The notes: a model not told the origin generated them from the letters alone. 64,000 bases of DNA from Fallopia convolvulus (GCA_964016875.1 OZ024721.1:4779001-4843000), one strand, 5' to 3'. Positions 41,991 through 55,710 are shown, counted from the first letter of the stretch. Numbers and translations: made by a program.

Positions 41991-43597
41991 CTGCAAATAA
42001 AATAAAATATTACTTATTTAAAAATAAAATAAAATAATAAACATTACTTATGTTTAGAAAGCAAATAAAAAATACAATACCATTGTCAATTATTTAGAAT
42101 TTTATATGCATGAGAATCGTATATATTAATCTAAATTAAAAAAATAGTTACAAAAAAAGTAAACTTAAAAATCGGTAATAGATTAAGTATATAAAGTGAA
42201 AAATAATATTTGGACTGTATAATTAGAACAGAAAAGAAATTCATATATCTTAAATTAGTATACACTTTTATTATAATATTTTGATTTTTTTTGTATACAA
42301 TCAATTATAATATTTCATAACGGAATTATTTATATGCTTAATCACATATTATAATTTTTAAAATTCTAAACATTTAAAAAATAGAAAATGTAGGATATAA
42401 ACTCTGGCTCGTCCAATAGACGGGTTAACACTCTAGTGTAATTGTATTTTTCTCTTACAAAAAGTTGCACCTCTTGAAGTTAACTCTATATCCTAGATGG
42501 TGGGGTTGCAAACATTTATAACCGAAAGCAAAATAGATTTATGCATCAAAGTAGCAAACTAGCAATCACGTTCATCTATATATACTATAAAATAGAAAAA
42601 ATTTGACCAATTAATGCTCAATTTTTTTGGTCGAAAGCAATTAATGCTCATTTAAATGGCCTAAATAATCTAATCCATTTATATATCTTATAACATAGAG
42701 AAAATTATTTAGTCATCAATGCTCATAGAATTAATAAAAAGTTATAATTATAAACTTATAAATTAAGAATTTTTAACTTTATAATAGATTAAGAAAACTT
42801 TACAATAAATTTAGAATCGAAATTGATAAGTTAACCTATGTTCTTCATTAAAAAACAATGCAAAGACATATATAATAAAAATAATTTATAATCTTCTATC
42901 TATATATATTATAAAATAGAAAAATTAAAAGAAATCTAAATATCAAATTAAACTAATGGTATTATTAGTCATTCAATCTAGAAAATAATCCTCTTCTCTT
43001 GCAATGATAATGAGGACATCAATTTTCACCTTAAATAGGCTTTTGGCATTACATATTGCATATCAATAAATATCAAAAGATAAGGAGAAAATAAATATGG
43101 TCCAAATATAACTTCACCAACCGTATGATATTATGTATCCCGCGTCAATAAGACATTTTGACAAACAATATCATATATCAATGATCCATATATTTAACTC
43201 TTAAAATCATAGAATAGGAATATATATGTGAATTATTCAAAGTAAATTTGTATTATAATCTGTATTCTACATTCATACGATGAATTATATTAAAAAAATT
43301 ATTAGATGTCATATGTATTTTAATTGCTAAAAAATTTCACTATTAAAATCATTGATCTTGATGACAAAAATCTTTGAAAAAATTGTCAAACTATTTCGTA
43401 TTTTTGGGTCTAAAATTATATATATTTTTTATAAATATATATATGAAGTTTCATCACTATTATTATATTAAAATTTCAAAATGGGAAGTTTTATAAAACA
43501 ATAAATAAATAAAGAGGTGTTGATGTTGCCATTTGTCACCTTTCTAACTCTCTAATTTTGTAACCTATTTAACCCCTCACATTCATTTTGTCTATCA
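41991..43597. other. AT-rich intergenic DNA with Helitron-like 5' ends
   Basis: No gene. Two plus-strand sequences of the form A|TCTATATATA(C/T)TATAAAATAG start at 42575 and 42899, resembling Helitron 5' ends; the only plus-strand Helitron 3' end found is at 48991. Confidence 0.45.
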
Positions 43598-43599
43598 CA

Positions 43600-44568
43600 T
43601 GGCAAGTGAGCAAGTTAGTGGAGGTGTTTATTAATCAGATAGTTAGACTGCACGGAGTGCCTAAGACGATTGTATCGGACCAAGATGGGCGTTTTACTTC
43701 TAGATAATGGTAGCAAGTGCACGAGGCATTGGGGACGAGATTACACTTCACGACTGCTTACCATCCGCAGTCAGACGGTCAGACAGAGAGGACGATTCAG
43801 ACGCTAGAGGATATGCTGAGATCCTGCGTATTAGACTGGGGAGGCCAGTGGTCGGATCACTTGGCTTTGGTAGAGTTTGCCTATAATAACAGCTGGCATT
43901 CGTCGATTCAGATGGCTCCTTATGAAGCTTTATATGGTCGGAAGTGTAGGACACCGCTATGTTGGGATGATCCCTCGGATGTAGTAGGAGAGAGACCACA
44001 GATGATTGAGGAGACGATCGGGAAAGTGGCCTTAATCAGAGAGAGGATGTTAGCTGCTCAGAGTCGCCAGAAGTCCTATGCAGACAAGAGGCGTAGACCG
44101 TTGGAGTTTGAGGTCGGAGCCCATGTTTGGTTGAGAGTATCGCCTACCCGCGGGGTGAGGAGATTCTGGGTAAAAGGAAAGCTGAGCCCCCGATATATCG
44201 GTCCATTCGAGATTCTGGAGAGAGTAGGCGAGGTGGCTTACAGGCTAGCATTGCCGCCTGCTTTGGAAGGAGTTCATCCTGTATTCCATGTTTCATAGCT
44301 GAGACAGTATGTCCCGGATCCTAGTCACAGACTGAATTATGAGGATTTGGTGGTAGAACCAGATCACACTTTCCGGGAACAACCGCTGAAGATTTTAGAT
44401 CGACGAATGAAGAAGCTGCGGAATAAGGAGATTCCTCTGGTGTTGATTCAGTGGTCTCGACGGGGAGTCGAGGAGGCCACTTGGGAGACAGAATCCCGGA
44501 TGAGGGAGAGCTATCCAGAGATCTACCCGGGTTTAGTAGAGGCGTTTGAGGGGAAGGTTAGTAGTTAG
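43600..44568 (+). pseudogene. chromovirus integrase C-terminal half with chromodomain
   Basis: One frame with two stops: TAA at 43705-43707 (relatives have F in FTSRFW) and TAG at 44296-44298 (relatives have M in FHVSMLRKY). Motifs: VRLHGVPKTIVSDQDGRF, AYHPQSDGQTERTIQTLEDM (catalytic E), VEFAYNNSWHSSI, LYGRKCRTPLCW, the GPF/Y module (YIGPFEILERVGEVAYRLALP), then PLKILDRRMKKLRNKEIPLV and WSRRGVEEATWE, a CR-type chromodomain of the Tekay clade that targets heterochromatin. Confidence 0.9.
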
Positions 44569-44823
44569 TGTGTTGTTTTCAGATTCGATGTTTGCTTCAT
44601 GATCCTTGTTTGCTTGACTTATTGTTTGACTGTTTAAATTTTGTTGACGTGTTGGGTATTTTGGATAGCTAGTATTGGTAATTATCACCGTTATCAATCA
44701 GTTCCGGTTCAGGGACGAACCTCTTTAAGGGGGAGAGGTTTGTGAAAACCTCGAATATCTTTCTGTCGTTATCTTTCTTTCGTGTAAAAGTTTCGGGATG
44801 AAACTTCCTTAAGGAGAGTAGTA

Positions 44824-47724
44824 TGTAATACTTGGGTTCTCAAAAATTCGATAATTGATTTCCGTCCCAATTTCTTTAATGAGTTTACTTTAATTCTACC
44901 CTTCTTATTTTATTGTTTGGCCTAGACCTAACAAGATCTTCCTTCTTTCTTGAGTAGTTGGGCCGAAAGCCCATGTGGCTAGCAAATAGCAAGCCCGATT
45001 TTAAGCCTTCAATTTTTGCCCCTCTTATTACTCTCTCAGCCTAGAATCCCTCTAGCCTTAATTCTTTGTGCCGCCTCTCCTCACCTTCTACCTTCTTAGA
45101 GAGAGAGCACCAGACCGACAACGTCTCGGGAAACGAGAGTCGTCCACCGTTTAAGCCAAAGCGCCGGTCGTGGATCCGTTCGGGTTTGCAGATCAGATCC
45201 GCCGGATCTCGCGTGGTCTCCGCGTCTTCTTGCCACCATCTTCGCCTCTGTCCACCATCGAACTTAGGTCGAGGAAATCCTCGGGTCTGTGCGCAAGCTC
45301 GCCTAATATTTTCCCCTAAATTCATTCCAAGACACCGATTCAAGGTTCGAAATTAAGACTGAATTTTTCTTGTTATGCAATTTCTCGTTTGTTTAAATGA
45401 AGTTATTGGGTAGTTTTAGTCTGGATTTTAGTTCCGCACTCTTGTATATCTTGTCGGGCTTACGGGGTGATCTTAATTTTGGTTTCTTTTGTGCTGGAGT
45501 GGAGTTTTATTTGTTCTCAACCAGAATGTATATATTTATATTACTGTTTAAAAAAAAAATTAGCTTGTATACAGGATGTTGTTATAACTTATAAGCATAG
45601 TGGTTTGATCAAGTAATGATATAGACGTTTTGTATCTGAACTAGCTAGTAAATTGCAAGTTAATCATAGTGGGAATAGATGGAAATTCTAATTTGGAAGT
45701 GTTAAGAAAAACCGATCAGAGAGTTAATTAATTAATCTATGGGGTTAGTGTATTTCTAAATTAAAGGTATTCTAGTTACATGCATGTAAGCATATAACGT
45801 GATTAGTATATGTGCTATTAAGTGGAGCTAGTTTACTAGTTTCGTAGAGTTTTTAATTAAACAATTATTTATGAAGTCAACTTGTATTGATTACTGAATT
45901 TTAAATACCACCTATTAAACTGTTTAGGGAATATTGTCCGTTCGGGTTCTTAGTCTTTCGCATTTCTCAGACATCCTTCGTTCGAGGTAAGTCGTTTTTC
46001 GACTTGCTCGGTTCTTGTCTCCCTTGTTAGATTGCGTATCGATATTGTAGGGCGGGTTTTGGGAACTAGTCCTGTATACCTTTTACATTGTTTTGAACTC
46101 CTTGTGTGTTGTGTGCGTTAATGATTTTAAATATATTTTATCGGAAATTATTTTGGAACGTTTTCTCTGTGTTGGTACCGGTCAGGCTTCTTGCTTTCCC
46201 TATTGATGTTCACCTACAATTCTTTCAGAACCTTCTTTCGGAGCCCAACTACGGTTACTACGATGGAAGTTCAATCCCTCGGTGAGTGAGTTCGTAAAGA
46301 CTCATAAATCCATCAAGCGAAGCGAAGGCGCAGATGGAAGACCGTGTACGTGTAGCTAGACAATTACTGGTAATAGAATCTCTTTCCTGCTATTAGGATG
46401 TAGCTTCATTTCCTTCCTATGCGCATTTGTGCATAAGGACTAACGAACAAGCAATGGATTGAGTAAAGTCGTTGTGCGTTAGACTCATTAATGGCAGCCC
46501 TTTGATTGCAGCAGTAGTTTTCTTGCTGGATTCGCATCTCCAGACGTGAATATGCCCGTGTTCCTTCCCTTTCTTCTTGATCAAGGAATTTAATAAGGCT
46601 AGCCCTCCCATTTAGGCATGTTAATTTAGTTTAGTACCTCCTTCAGTCTTGCATCAAGTTTAGCTCTTGATGTATTATGCGATCAATGGCTTAGGGGCGG
46701 AATTTGCTCTGACTTCCACCTACAGCGTATCATGATCACATTGTCAGTCAGTTTCTAGGAAAAGGAGCCGAAGACAGCTGGGTGCAACCAACCGAATCAG
46801 ACGCTTGACCAGGAAAGATCAGCTGTTCGCTCTTCTTCAAGGTGAATTTCTAATGATCGCCGTGTTCTGCATTTCCGACACGGCCCATTGTAGCTGGTGT
46901 TGAGGAAGAGTTGGCTACTTTGACCCGTGTGACTGGGAAAATCGTACCCCTTCAAACGAAAATTATTATCTGTGTGTTTTTGGCAAGCGCTCCAGTGGAG
47001 GCTTAGCCCGGAGTTAGAAGGGAGATTGGGAAGTGGAGTGGGAGGGTCTGCCTCTGCACTCGGCGCGGTGATGAGCGCCTTGGAAGTCGGATCGTGGACA
47101 AAGGAAGAATTGCATTGCTGTGTGATTGTGATTGTAAATGCGTATGTGACTTGTGTGACTAATATATCTAATTTAGGTATTGACCTTTAGAGTTATGATT
47201 GCGGTTGTGGATTTGTATGCTGACTTTAGATAACTGATTTCACAACGTTCTACAGTTTCCATATTCTTTCTAGCTTGGTAGATTAGACGCTGACCCTTCG
47301 GGGAACATTTTTCAGTTCCAGGTATGAATCAGGGAGCCGTGCAGGAACCTAGGCAAGATGGCGGGCCGGAGCGGTAAAGAGCGCGTGTCATAGTGGGATT
47401 GGTTTTATTCTAGTTTATTTATAATAATTAGGATGTTGATTTTTATACTTGTTCGACGAAGTTGGTTTTGTGTTTCGTATATTATAATTTTGTTCAGATA
47501 GTTCAGTTTCAGTAGGCGTTGTGACGCATTTGAATATTTATAATTTCGGGGGTTCATGCATGATTACGTTTTCTAAGTTTTATTAAATAAAGGTTGGATG
47601 TTTTATTATGATTTTCTCGTCGTGCCCGCGTTGTAAGGTCCTACAGTGTAGTTGTCAACCTAATAAATAGTACATTGTAAGATCTATTCCCTAGTAGCGC
47701 CTCGACGGAAGTCGGGGTGTTACA
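44824..47724 (+). repeat. 3' LTR of Tekay-type chromovirus
   Basis: 2901 bp from TGTAATACTTGGG to CGGGGTGTTACA. Includes a GC-rich leader-like segment at about 45050-45350. Confidence 0.82.
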
Positions 47725-48950
47725 CAAACTAAACATATAAATAATATAATATTTTATAATATAATTAATATCATTTTATAAGAAAATTATTCAAAACCAA
47801 CCTATATAAGAAACAAATAAAATATTTTTAAATTCAAGCATGCTTTATCAAATTCTTTTTGATTAAATTCACATTGAAAAAACTTATGAAATCAAATTAA
47901 TATTAATAGAAAAGTGGTAGTTGCACAGGAAAAAAATAAAAATAAAAATTTAATTTAATGTGTAAAATTTCTAACGTTGACCTAACTCCTCAAATTTCAA
48001 AACTCTCCATTACACTTAGTTATGACCATTAATTTGGTGGTTTTTAGCCCACATTTGTCTTTCTAAATTGAAGGCTAAGTTAAATGTTTTTAAAAATGAA
48101 ATCAATTGGGTTGACATTCTAAAATTTAATCATTACCTTCTTCAATTGATTGATGTTTTAAGACCTCTTTTAAATATCAAATACGAGGTTCACTTGCTCA
48201 AAAAAAATACGAGGTTCATTGGGAGGTTCTTTGGGTTTAAATATGATTGGGTTATGATTAGAAATGAAGGGTGTTGAACAAGGAGAGATGAGAAAAAACA
48301 GAAATGATAAATTATTTGCATCATTTTTGTTGTGTTTGAAAAAAGGATCGATCATGTTCACAATATAATCCAACGAAAATATTGATGTAATTTGTTTTTG
48401 GATTTTTAATACTTTTTTATTCATGTTTAATTATATGATGGCTACATATGATATTGTTGTTTTATGAAAGCAAATGTGAAATAAATATTAAAAAGCAACT
48501 CCCAAAATGCCTTTCTTTTATGCAAATTGCAACTTTTAATAATTTCGTTTCTATATTTATATTTGTATTGTGGTTATATTTTCTCCAATAGAATAGTAGA
48601 AGATTGCAAAAAGAGTGATGGCAATTATTTAAAACAAGGTACAATATCAATGTATTGCATAATCGTATAGATGAGAATTTACAAATTTATTTTTAACATA
48701 AACTAATTTTTACATTTAAAATTTTATTCCTTCTAACTTTACTATAATTAACATTATATTATCGTTGTACTCAATTAATCACCCACACTTCAACGGTCTA
48801 TTTAATTAAATTAAATATTTTTTTAATATTTGCATCATATTAGGAATGATGACCCGTGTGCTTATAAATTTTTATACATCACACTGAAGCTAAAAACATA
48901 TACGAATAATATATGAAAAATATAACTTCACCTAGATAATATAAAACATA
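47725..48950. other. AT-rich DNA, no gene seen
   Basis: Very AT-rich with no supported coding sequence; may be the right part of the Helitron ending at 48991. Confidence 0.5.
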
Positions 48951-48991
48951 ATCAATGAGAACACGTGCGACAGCACGGACCATCCACCTAG
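48951..48991 (+). mobile_element. Helitron 3' terminus (plus strand)
   Basis: Hairpin CGTGC-GACA-GCACG (48964-48977), 10 bases, then CTAG ending at 48991 followed by T. This is the standard plant Helitron 3' end. The 5' end may be 42899 or 42575 (with the chromovirus nested inside), which is not proven. Confidence 0.65.
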
Positions 48992-50038
48992 TTCTATTAT
49001 AAAAAGAAACGAGTACTTTCCTTCCTTTTTACCCTTCTTCCTATTAATAATTAGATTAATTTCAAGAGGAACTCCGAACTAAAACTAACTTGTCCATTAT
49101 ATACGTTAAGCTAATAGTATGTGCCTAATTTAAGATGATGCCAAATCAATTTTGATTTGTAATCAAGCATTTAATCTAATTTTTGTTTTCATTATTTGTG
49201 AAGTTTAGACACATATGAAGATGACATTTTTTGGTCCAAGGTCAGAGACCCAGGTATACCGCAATTCATATAGATCGAGGACTAATCCCTAGAAAAACAG
49301 GAGAATTAAACAAAAAATAACAACTATGCATCAATTAAATAAAAATGGAATATTAAACAAAAAAAATAAAAAACAACATTCAAGTGGAGAAGAACAAAAG
49401 CAGGAGAACGAAGAAGAAATTTTCATACAAACAATTCAATCTTTTCGAATTGGTCGATTTCATTTTTTGGTCTTTGTTTTTTTTTTAAATTCTAAATAAC
49501 AACTATGATGAGTAAAAATAAAAATTAAACAAAAAAAAACGATATTTCAAGCAGAGATGAGAAGAAAGAAAGTGAAGAGGAAAACTAAGAAGAACAATTT
49601 ATTATTTCCAGCTTCATTCTTTCCAACAGTTATTGGTCAAATTTTTTTTGATAAAGGGCACAGTTTGAGAGTCGAATCGGAGATCTGGGTACTACTCGAG
49701 ACTTAACCACTTAACTCATTTACAAATTGAGAAAAAAAAACGAATAAGATTCATTTCATACTTTAAAACTACCATCAATTCACTAATGATATAAATATAT
49801 CTCTTTCCTTTTAAAGCTCCAATTGAACCAAACAAGAATTAGTATACAAAATTAAAAGCAACTTTCTAGGAAGAGTTAGAAAGAATCACACGAACAAAAT
49901 TGAATTGGGATTTCATGACCCCTTTTGCAACAAATTTGTTCAGGAGATTCTGCAATATCCGGTCTAGACGTAGATTGGCCCTGGCTAATCGAACCGGGCG
50001 AATGATCTAAAAAAAAATTAGTGTTATACTTCCATGTG
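48992..50038. other. AT-rich DNA with a diverged duplication and a SINE-like remnant
   Basis: 49320-49490 and 49500-49640 are diverged copies of one sequence (AACAACTATG start, purine-rich GAAGAA middle). 49665-49730 on the minus strand has A-box-like TTAAGTGGTTAAGTC and B-box-like GATTCGACTC, a tRNA-derived SINE-like remnant. No gene. Confidence 0.45.
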
Positions 50039-50703
50039 TCACACCGAGCGGGAGATGATACGTGTATAAAGGAACTCGTTCCACGTGTCTGGTAAACCCG
50101 GTAGGCACCAATGGATACAATCCGCGAACTTAGCCGGGTCGGACTTTTGCTCCGGCGTCAGAAGCTTCCCTTGCCGGCTGGTGTGAACGGACGTGTGAGC
50201 GTCTTTACGGTATTCCGACGGCGCCGTGATGTCGATGAAGTTGACCGGCACCTTCTTCGTTGACCGCGTGACGTTGTGGGCCGCCATGAACATCCTCTTG
50301 TCCGTACCCACGTCCAACGACGTCGTTTTGTTCGGCACCGGCATTGTCTCTAGTGCGCACTTTATACCATCTGGGTTGTTTCCAGTCCAAACTCCTGAAG
50401 GCATTGAAACCAATTGAGCAAAATGTGATCATTATCTGCTCTTTTCTCTCATCTCTCATTATATACACAACCTATCTCGACTTCGTGATCGTGACTTAAT
50501 TTCAAAATTATATTTAATGTGAAAGAAAATGTTTTCTTTCACATTAATTATTTTATAAATCATATATTTTGACTTAATAAATGATTTTTTCTAATTAAAA
50601 AAGCAAGTGAATGAATAAATTACCTGCTATGAAGAGGAGAAATGCTATTGAAGAACACTTGTTTGATGGCTTAAAACATATACAGCCTCTTGTACTTGTG
50701 TAA

Positions 50704-51973
50704 ATTGGTCATATAGACACCCCATCTTTAGTTTGACCTATTGAACACATAAACTTAACAATTTGAACCTATTAAACACCTAACCACTTGACAATATGAG
50801 AAGTGTTTTACACGCACGCTGACTTGTCAAAATTATATGCCACATCATGCCATGTAGATGCCACATCATGCCATGTAGATGCCACGTGTTAACACCTCTT
50901 ATTATTTTTAATTATTTCAATAAAAGAAAAAAAGAAAAAAAGTTATACATGTTTGTCTTCCTCCTCGCACCAGTCGCACATCCCCTTCAGCCCTTCCTCT
51001 TCGCCACACATCTTGATGAGCCTGTTCGCCGCCGCCACCGCCTCCTTGGCCCGCTTGTCCCTCAGCCAGCCTCGCTCGCCGCCTCGAACCCCCTTATCAG
51101 AAGCCGCCGAAACGCCCTCCCTGTCCTCGCACATCGCCTTCCTCCCCTCCGAGCACCCTAGCATTGCTTTCAGGAGCTTCACCACCGCGTCTGTCACTCC
51201 CGATCCCGTATCCCACAGCCAGTACAGCCTCCCGAGCTCGCTCACTTCTAAGCTCGGCCCGAAGGCACTCGGTTCATGCCTCCATTAGATCCGGTCCGAA
51301 AGCACTCAGATCTTGTTTCTGGTTCACGCCTCCGTTAGATCCGGCCCAGAGGCACTTGGATCTTGATTCTGGTTCAATCCTCTAACCAGCTCCGTGACGA
51401 TCTCCTCTTTGTCGAGCACGGCGAGTTTGAATTCGGATTCGGGGTTCGCTAGGGTTTCGAGGACATCCTTGACGGCGGAATGTTGCCTGAGAGCTTGTTG
51501 TCGGCGAGAACGAGGCGCTGGAGCTGGCGGCTACGAAGTTCCTTGGGAGATTGCAAATGGACTCGACGGCGGATTTGAGGGAGAGGAGGGAGAGGTCGAC
51601 GTTTTCATTCTCGTTCCAATCTCTGGTTCATTCCTTTTCTGATAAGGATTGTTTGTTTTGTTTTTTTATATTAATTTCATCCTTGTGGCTTCAGAATTGA
51701 AATCTAAGCATTGTGTTTTGTTTTTATTTTATTTTTTTTATATTAATGTCGACCTTGTGACTTCAATCTAAAGATTGTGTTTTGTTTTTAAATTTTTTTT
51801 ATATTAATGCCATGTCAGCTTTGTATTTAATGAGATTGAAAGAGCCACTCGCCCATTAGGGTTTGATTTACACGCACATTGCCACATCATCGGTCAAGTG
51901 TTTAATAGGTTTAAATTGTTAAGTTTAAGTGTTCAATAGGTTAAACTAAAGGTAGGGTGTCTATATGATCAAT
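50704..51973. mobile_element. terminal-inverted-repeat element with captured gene fragment, inside TBL exon 4
   Basis: About 90-bp inverted repeats: ATTGRTCATATAGACACCC at 50704 matches the complement ending 51973, and similarity continues through CTATTGAACAC and CCTATTAAACAC to about 50797/51890. The interior 50950-51640 is GC-rich, unlike its surroundings. On the minus strand it reads in broken frames that faintly resemble the ARM-repeat tail of PUB22/23-type U-box ligases (EEIVTELVRGL, GCSEGRKAM, VSAASDKGV); this is a guess. A Pack-MULE is the likeliest class, but I could not find a 9-bp target duplication. Confidence 0.65.
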
Positions 51974-52327
51974 ATTCTCATCTATCCATTTAGCCCATGT
52001 CTCCAACACCCTTATATACGTGATTGTTCTCGGTACTTCATCGTACTCCGTCGTCGCTCCTTCATCGAACGATCCTCGCCTAATCACGAACAACAGACGA
52101 ATTATTAGTAAAAAATCTCACACATTAATCCCATTTGATTGATTAAGTTAAAGTGCGCTAAGTTGAAACTTACATGACTTTCATGTTGTCGGTGTTCATC
52201 CACCAAATGTAAGTGTTGAAGATGAGAAAGTCAACGCCCTTCCAGTTGTCCGCGTGTTTATTAATGGATCCGGGCATGACTCCACTAGAAATGGAGCCCA
52301 ATAGAATTCCACTGTTGTATTATAATC

Positions 52328-52850
52328 CTACCAAGCAAGGTTATCAGAATTTAGGCCTGATCTTACTATTCTAATAATTTTATGATTTTAAGTAAAATAT
52401 TAAATGATTAAATGTACAATCCAGATCTAATCTTAAATCTTAAATTTACATACGATTTTAACAATTCTTATAATACTAAAAATGACTATTATAATTACCA
52501 AAAATATATACATTTTTTAAATAATAAACATAAAACATAAATTTACTATGTGCAATAAACTAGTTAAGCATTCTAGTATTGTTAAAAAGTTCAAGATTTA
52601 CATCTCATTTCCATAAAATTAGCCACCTTTTTCATCTTATAACATATTTGCTAATCAAATTAATACGTAGTAATATTTATAATGTTCTTACTTTATATAA
52701 AAGAAAATATATAATATATTCAATTATTTTACCTATATTTTTAGTTATAATGTAAAATCTTACAATACAATGGTCAGATTCAAAAGACTCTTTACAAATC
52801 TGATCCTAATATTCCAATCCTAATAGCTTTGCTACCATTTCACTTTCGAT
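52328..52850. other. TBL intron 2, AT-rich part, no element recognised
   Basis: No coding signal or clear repeat end. Confidence 0.5.
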
Positions 52851-53166
52851 GTTACACTTTCGTGTTTCACTTAAATTTTAAACATCAAATTAACATTATT
52901 TTTTTTAAAAAAATTATATTTATATTGTAAACAACTATATACATGTGTGTGTAAATTTATATCTTAAAAACCATATTATAAAAACTAAAAAAATGTAATA
53001 GAATGATTTTTGTACAAAATATTACAATTTTAATTTAAAAAATTATATATTATGATTTTCAAGTTAAAAATTTACGCACATATGTATATAGTTCTTTGAA
53101 ATATAAATAAATTTTTAACATTACTATAATATTTATATAACTCATTGGAACACGAAAGTGGAACAC
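52851..53166. mobile_element. foldback/MITE-like palindrome in TBL intron 2
   Basis: Ends CACTTTCGTGTT and its complement AACACGAAAGTG, with internal arms such as AACTATATACATGTGTG facing a near complement CACATATGTATATAGTT. About 315 bp, nearly entirely self-complementary. No target duplication was resolved. Confidence 0.65.
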
Positions 53167-53183
53167 AAATATAGAATAAAAAA

Positions 53184-53739
53184 CTAGCATAAGTACCCGT
53201 GCCTTGTACGGGTTTAGTCAAACATAAATCATTTATTTTAAAAATAAATTAATTTGATTTTTTTTATGTCAATATGAATAAAATTACGCATTATTTTAAT
53301 GTAAGATCCCATATTTTCTTTTTTCCTTTACTAAAAGAAAATGAATTAGTTTAGCAATTTTTAAATTTGTGCACATATGTTTAAATTTAAAATCTATACA
53401 AATAATATCAAACAAAGTTTTAATTCTAACTTATATAGTAATTTTTTTCATTATAATATGAGATATGAATATATCATTAGTCAATGAAATGTATAACTAA
53501 TCAAAACAAAATGAGATAAGAATGAATCTAAGATTTAGTTATTAGTTTGTAACAAACCTATATAAAAATAAAACAAATAATTATAAACATATTTTTTAAA
53601 AATTAGTATTGAATTATTTTTTTAGAGTGTTGATGATGTGGCGTCACATACGCGAATTAAATATGAATTATGGCGACACATAGGCAAAATGAATGTGAGG
53701 CCGACATGTGTCAGAAAAATGACTTCTTTAGTATATAGA
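53184..53739 (-). mobile_element. non-autonomous Helitron, 556 bp
   Basis: Minus strand: 5' end TCTATATACTAAAGAAG at 53739, 3' hairpin CCCGT..ACGGG (53196-53212) and terminal CTAG (53184-53187), inserted between A and T. Both ends fit Helitron rules. No coding capacity. Lies in TBL intron 2. Confidence 0.8.
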
Positions 53740-53864
53740 TAGAAGATAGATAGATAGATTGGAACTCATTTGACACATTCATTTTTTTATATTTTCAAGA
53801 AAAGAAAAAAAAACAATATTTCCTTAATCTTCAATGCAAAAAAAAGGCAATATATATATATATA

Positions 53865-53900
53865 CTAGCCAAGTCAAGCCCGTCCGTTGGACGGGACAAA
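53865..53900 (-). mobile_element. Helitron 3' terminus (minus strand)
   Basis: CTAG at 53865-53868 and hairpin CCCGTCC-GTT-GGACGGG (53879-53895). A possible 5' end is A|TCTATAATACATATATAA near 56321 or 55973, giving an element of about 2.1-2.5 kb; not proven. Confidence 0.68.
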
Positions 53901-55710
53901 ATTTATATTTTACTATTTAAAATGCATGGATGTTTGCAAGCATTTACAAAAATATTACAAATCACATAAAAAAATAATTAATTTAATAAAAATCGTAGAA
54001 ATTTAAACTTTAAAAAAGTACTTTTGTGCAAACCTAACTACTATCCAACAAAAACTTTCATGTCTTGCGTTCTCACATTCACTCTCCCCCTCCCAATTCG
54101 TGTTTCGATTCGATCAATCTTTCTTGCAATTTGAGGGTTGACTTCTATTTTTTGCTTCATAGCGGATGAAATTATGATGCTTTTATACAAAAAAAAGGCA
54201 TATATAGTGAGAAAGAAAAAGATAGAAATAAAATTTTTTATTATATTTTGTTAGCTATAATGTCAATAGTTGTGTTTGATGTTGTGTTTTGTATCTAATA
54301 TCAAAGGTTATTTGAAATGTCAAATGTTATTATTGTTATTTGAAATATCAAAGGTTGCAAAATTAACTATTTTAAATTAAGATAGTCAATTATGGCTCAA
54401 ATCCTCCAACTTTAAATAAAAGGATTTTAAATATTTCAAGACATCAATAAAAAAATATTTATTTTGTTTTGATGATATATAACTTCGCATGTTGTAAGAT
54501 TATAGTTTTAGTGATTTGGATTAATCTAGTAACGCTTTCAAAAAAATTCCATTAAGATTCATGATAGGGGGTATAATAAATTTATTTAGTTTTTTTGTGA
54601 ATGATTCGTCTATTATATATAGCCTTATTGTATCATTTGACATTCTCTTAATTATCCATCTGAAATTGAATTTGATCCTTTAGCAAGTGTAGGCTAAATA
54701 AAAAGAGATTCAACTAAAATTTTAAATGCACTCTTATATCTAATAACACTACATGAAATTAAAAGAAATATGGTATAGTCGTTTTGATTGTTTGAAAGAA
54801 TTTGGATCACCTTATAACAGCATGTAATCAAATGGATTGGTGTATACTTATCAAAATTCATATATTGGTTAATAGATTAATTTACATTGTTTTGTGTATT
54901 TTTCCAATACAACTTAGCTCCTATGTTTAATAAAAACTATAATTTTTTATATAAATTAATTATAACAAAACGTTTTAAATATTTGAAAAAAATATGAGTC
55001 ACCTTATAACTACATATAATCAAATAGATTGATGTATAATTAATTAATTATCAAAATCATATATCATTTTTCATACACTTATGTGCAATTGTACTATAAG
55101 CATAATAAAGTTTTTATATATCATTCACATATTTTAATATCAAATTTAAATTGAATTTAGTCTTTTGTATGGGGTCTTTTGATTGTGATAAAAAAGTTAT
55201 CCAAAGTGATTAATATTGAAAAAATCAAACCTTAAACATCCAATAAAATTGTCAAAGCTTCAACCATTGAGCCAAAATTTTATATTCATATAATAAAATC
55301 GATATAATATGAGTGAGATATTTTTCATAAATTTAATATCTTACATAACATTTTAATGTTATAAATTTTAAAAATAAAAATTAAGGTGAATCTAAAACAA
55401 TTTGTTTTATTATATAATAGTGTAAATCTATAATACTATAATTGGCTATAAATAATGGTGCCTAAAAAATAATATATTAATGATTAAATAATAAGTGTAT
55501 ATAAATGAAATGAAATATATGCAGCAAAATCACAGTTACCATGAAAGGATGATAATATATTATATACTAATTATAATTATGCCTTAAAACTAAAAGTAAA
55601 TAAAAGGATCTACCTTATTACGTAATGGTGTAATTGACAATGCATATGGTACATATGATATAATATATCAACGATTCAAAACTAAGAGCGTGTTATTTAC
55701 CAAAACAAAT
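53901..55710. other. AT-rich interior, probably of the Helitron ending at 53865
   Basis: No gene. A short less AT-rich, pyrimidine-rich stretch at about 54060-54160 may be captured host sequence. Confidence 0.4.

Larger units (their letters stand above)
43598..47724 (+). mobile_element. 5'-truncated Tekay-type chromovirus
   Basis: Starts abruptly inside integrase and runs through a chromodomain, a polypurine tract (CTTAAGGAGAGTAG just before 44824) and a 2.9 kb 3' LTR. gag, PR, RT and RNase H are lost. No target duplication can be tested because the left end is broken. Confidence 0.9.

Noticed and set aside
45041..45356. About 100-residue frames in the chromovirus LTR
   Set aside because: GC-rich LTR leader sequence open on both strands; no domain.
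50847..51385. Plus-strand Ser/Pro-rich frames in the TIR element
   Set aside because: The minus strand gives the more protein-like reading; these are its shadows, or at best an unidentified fragment.
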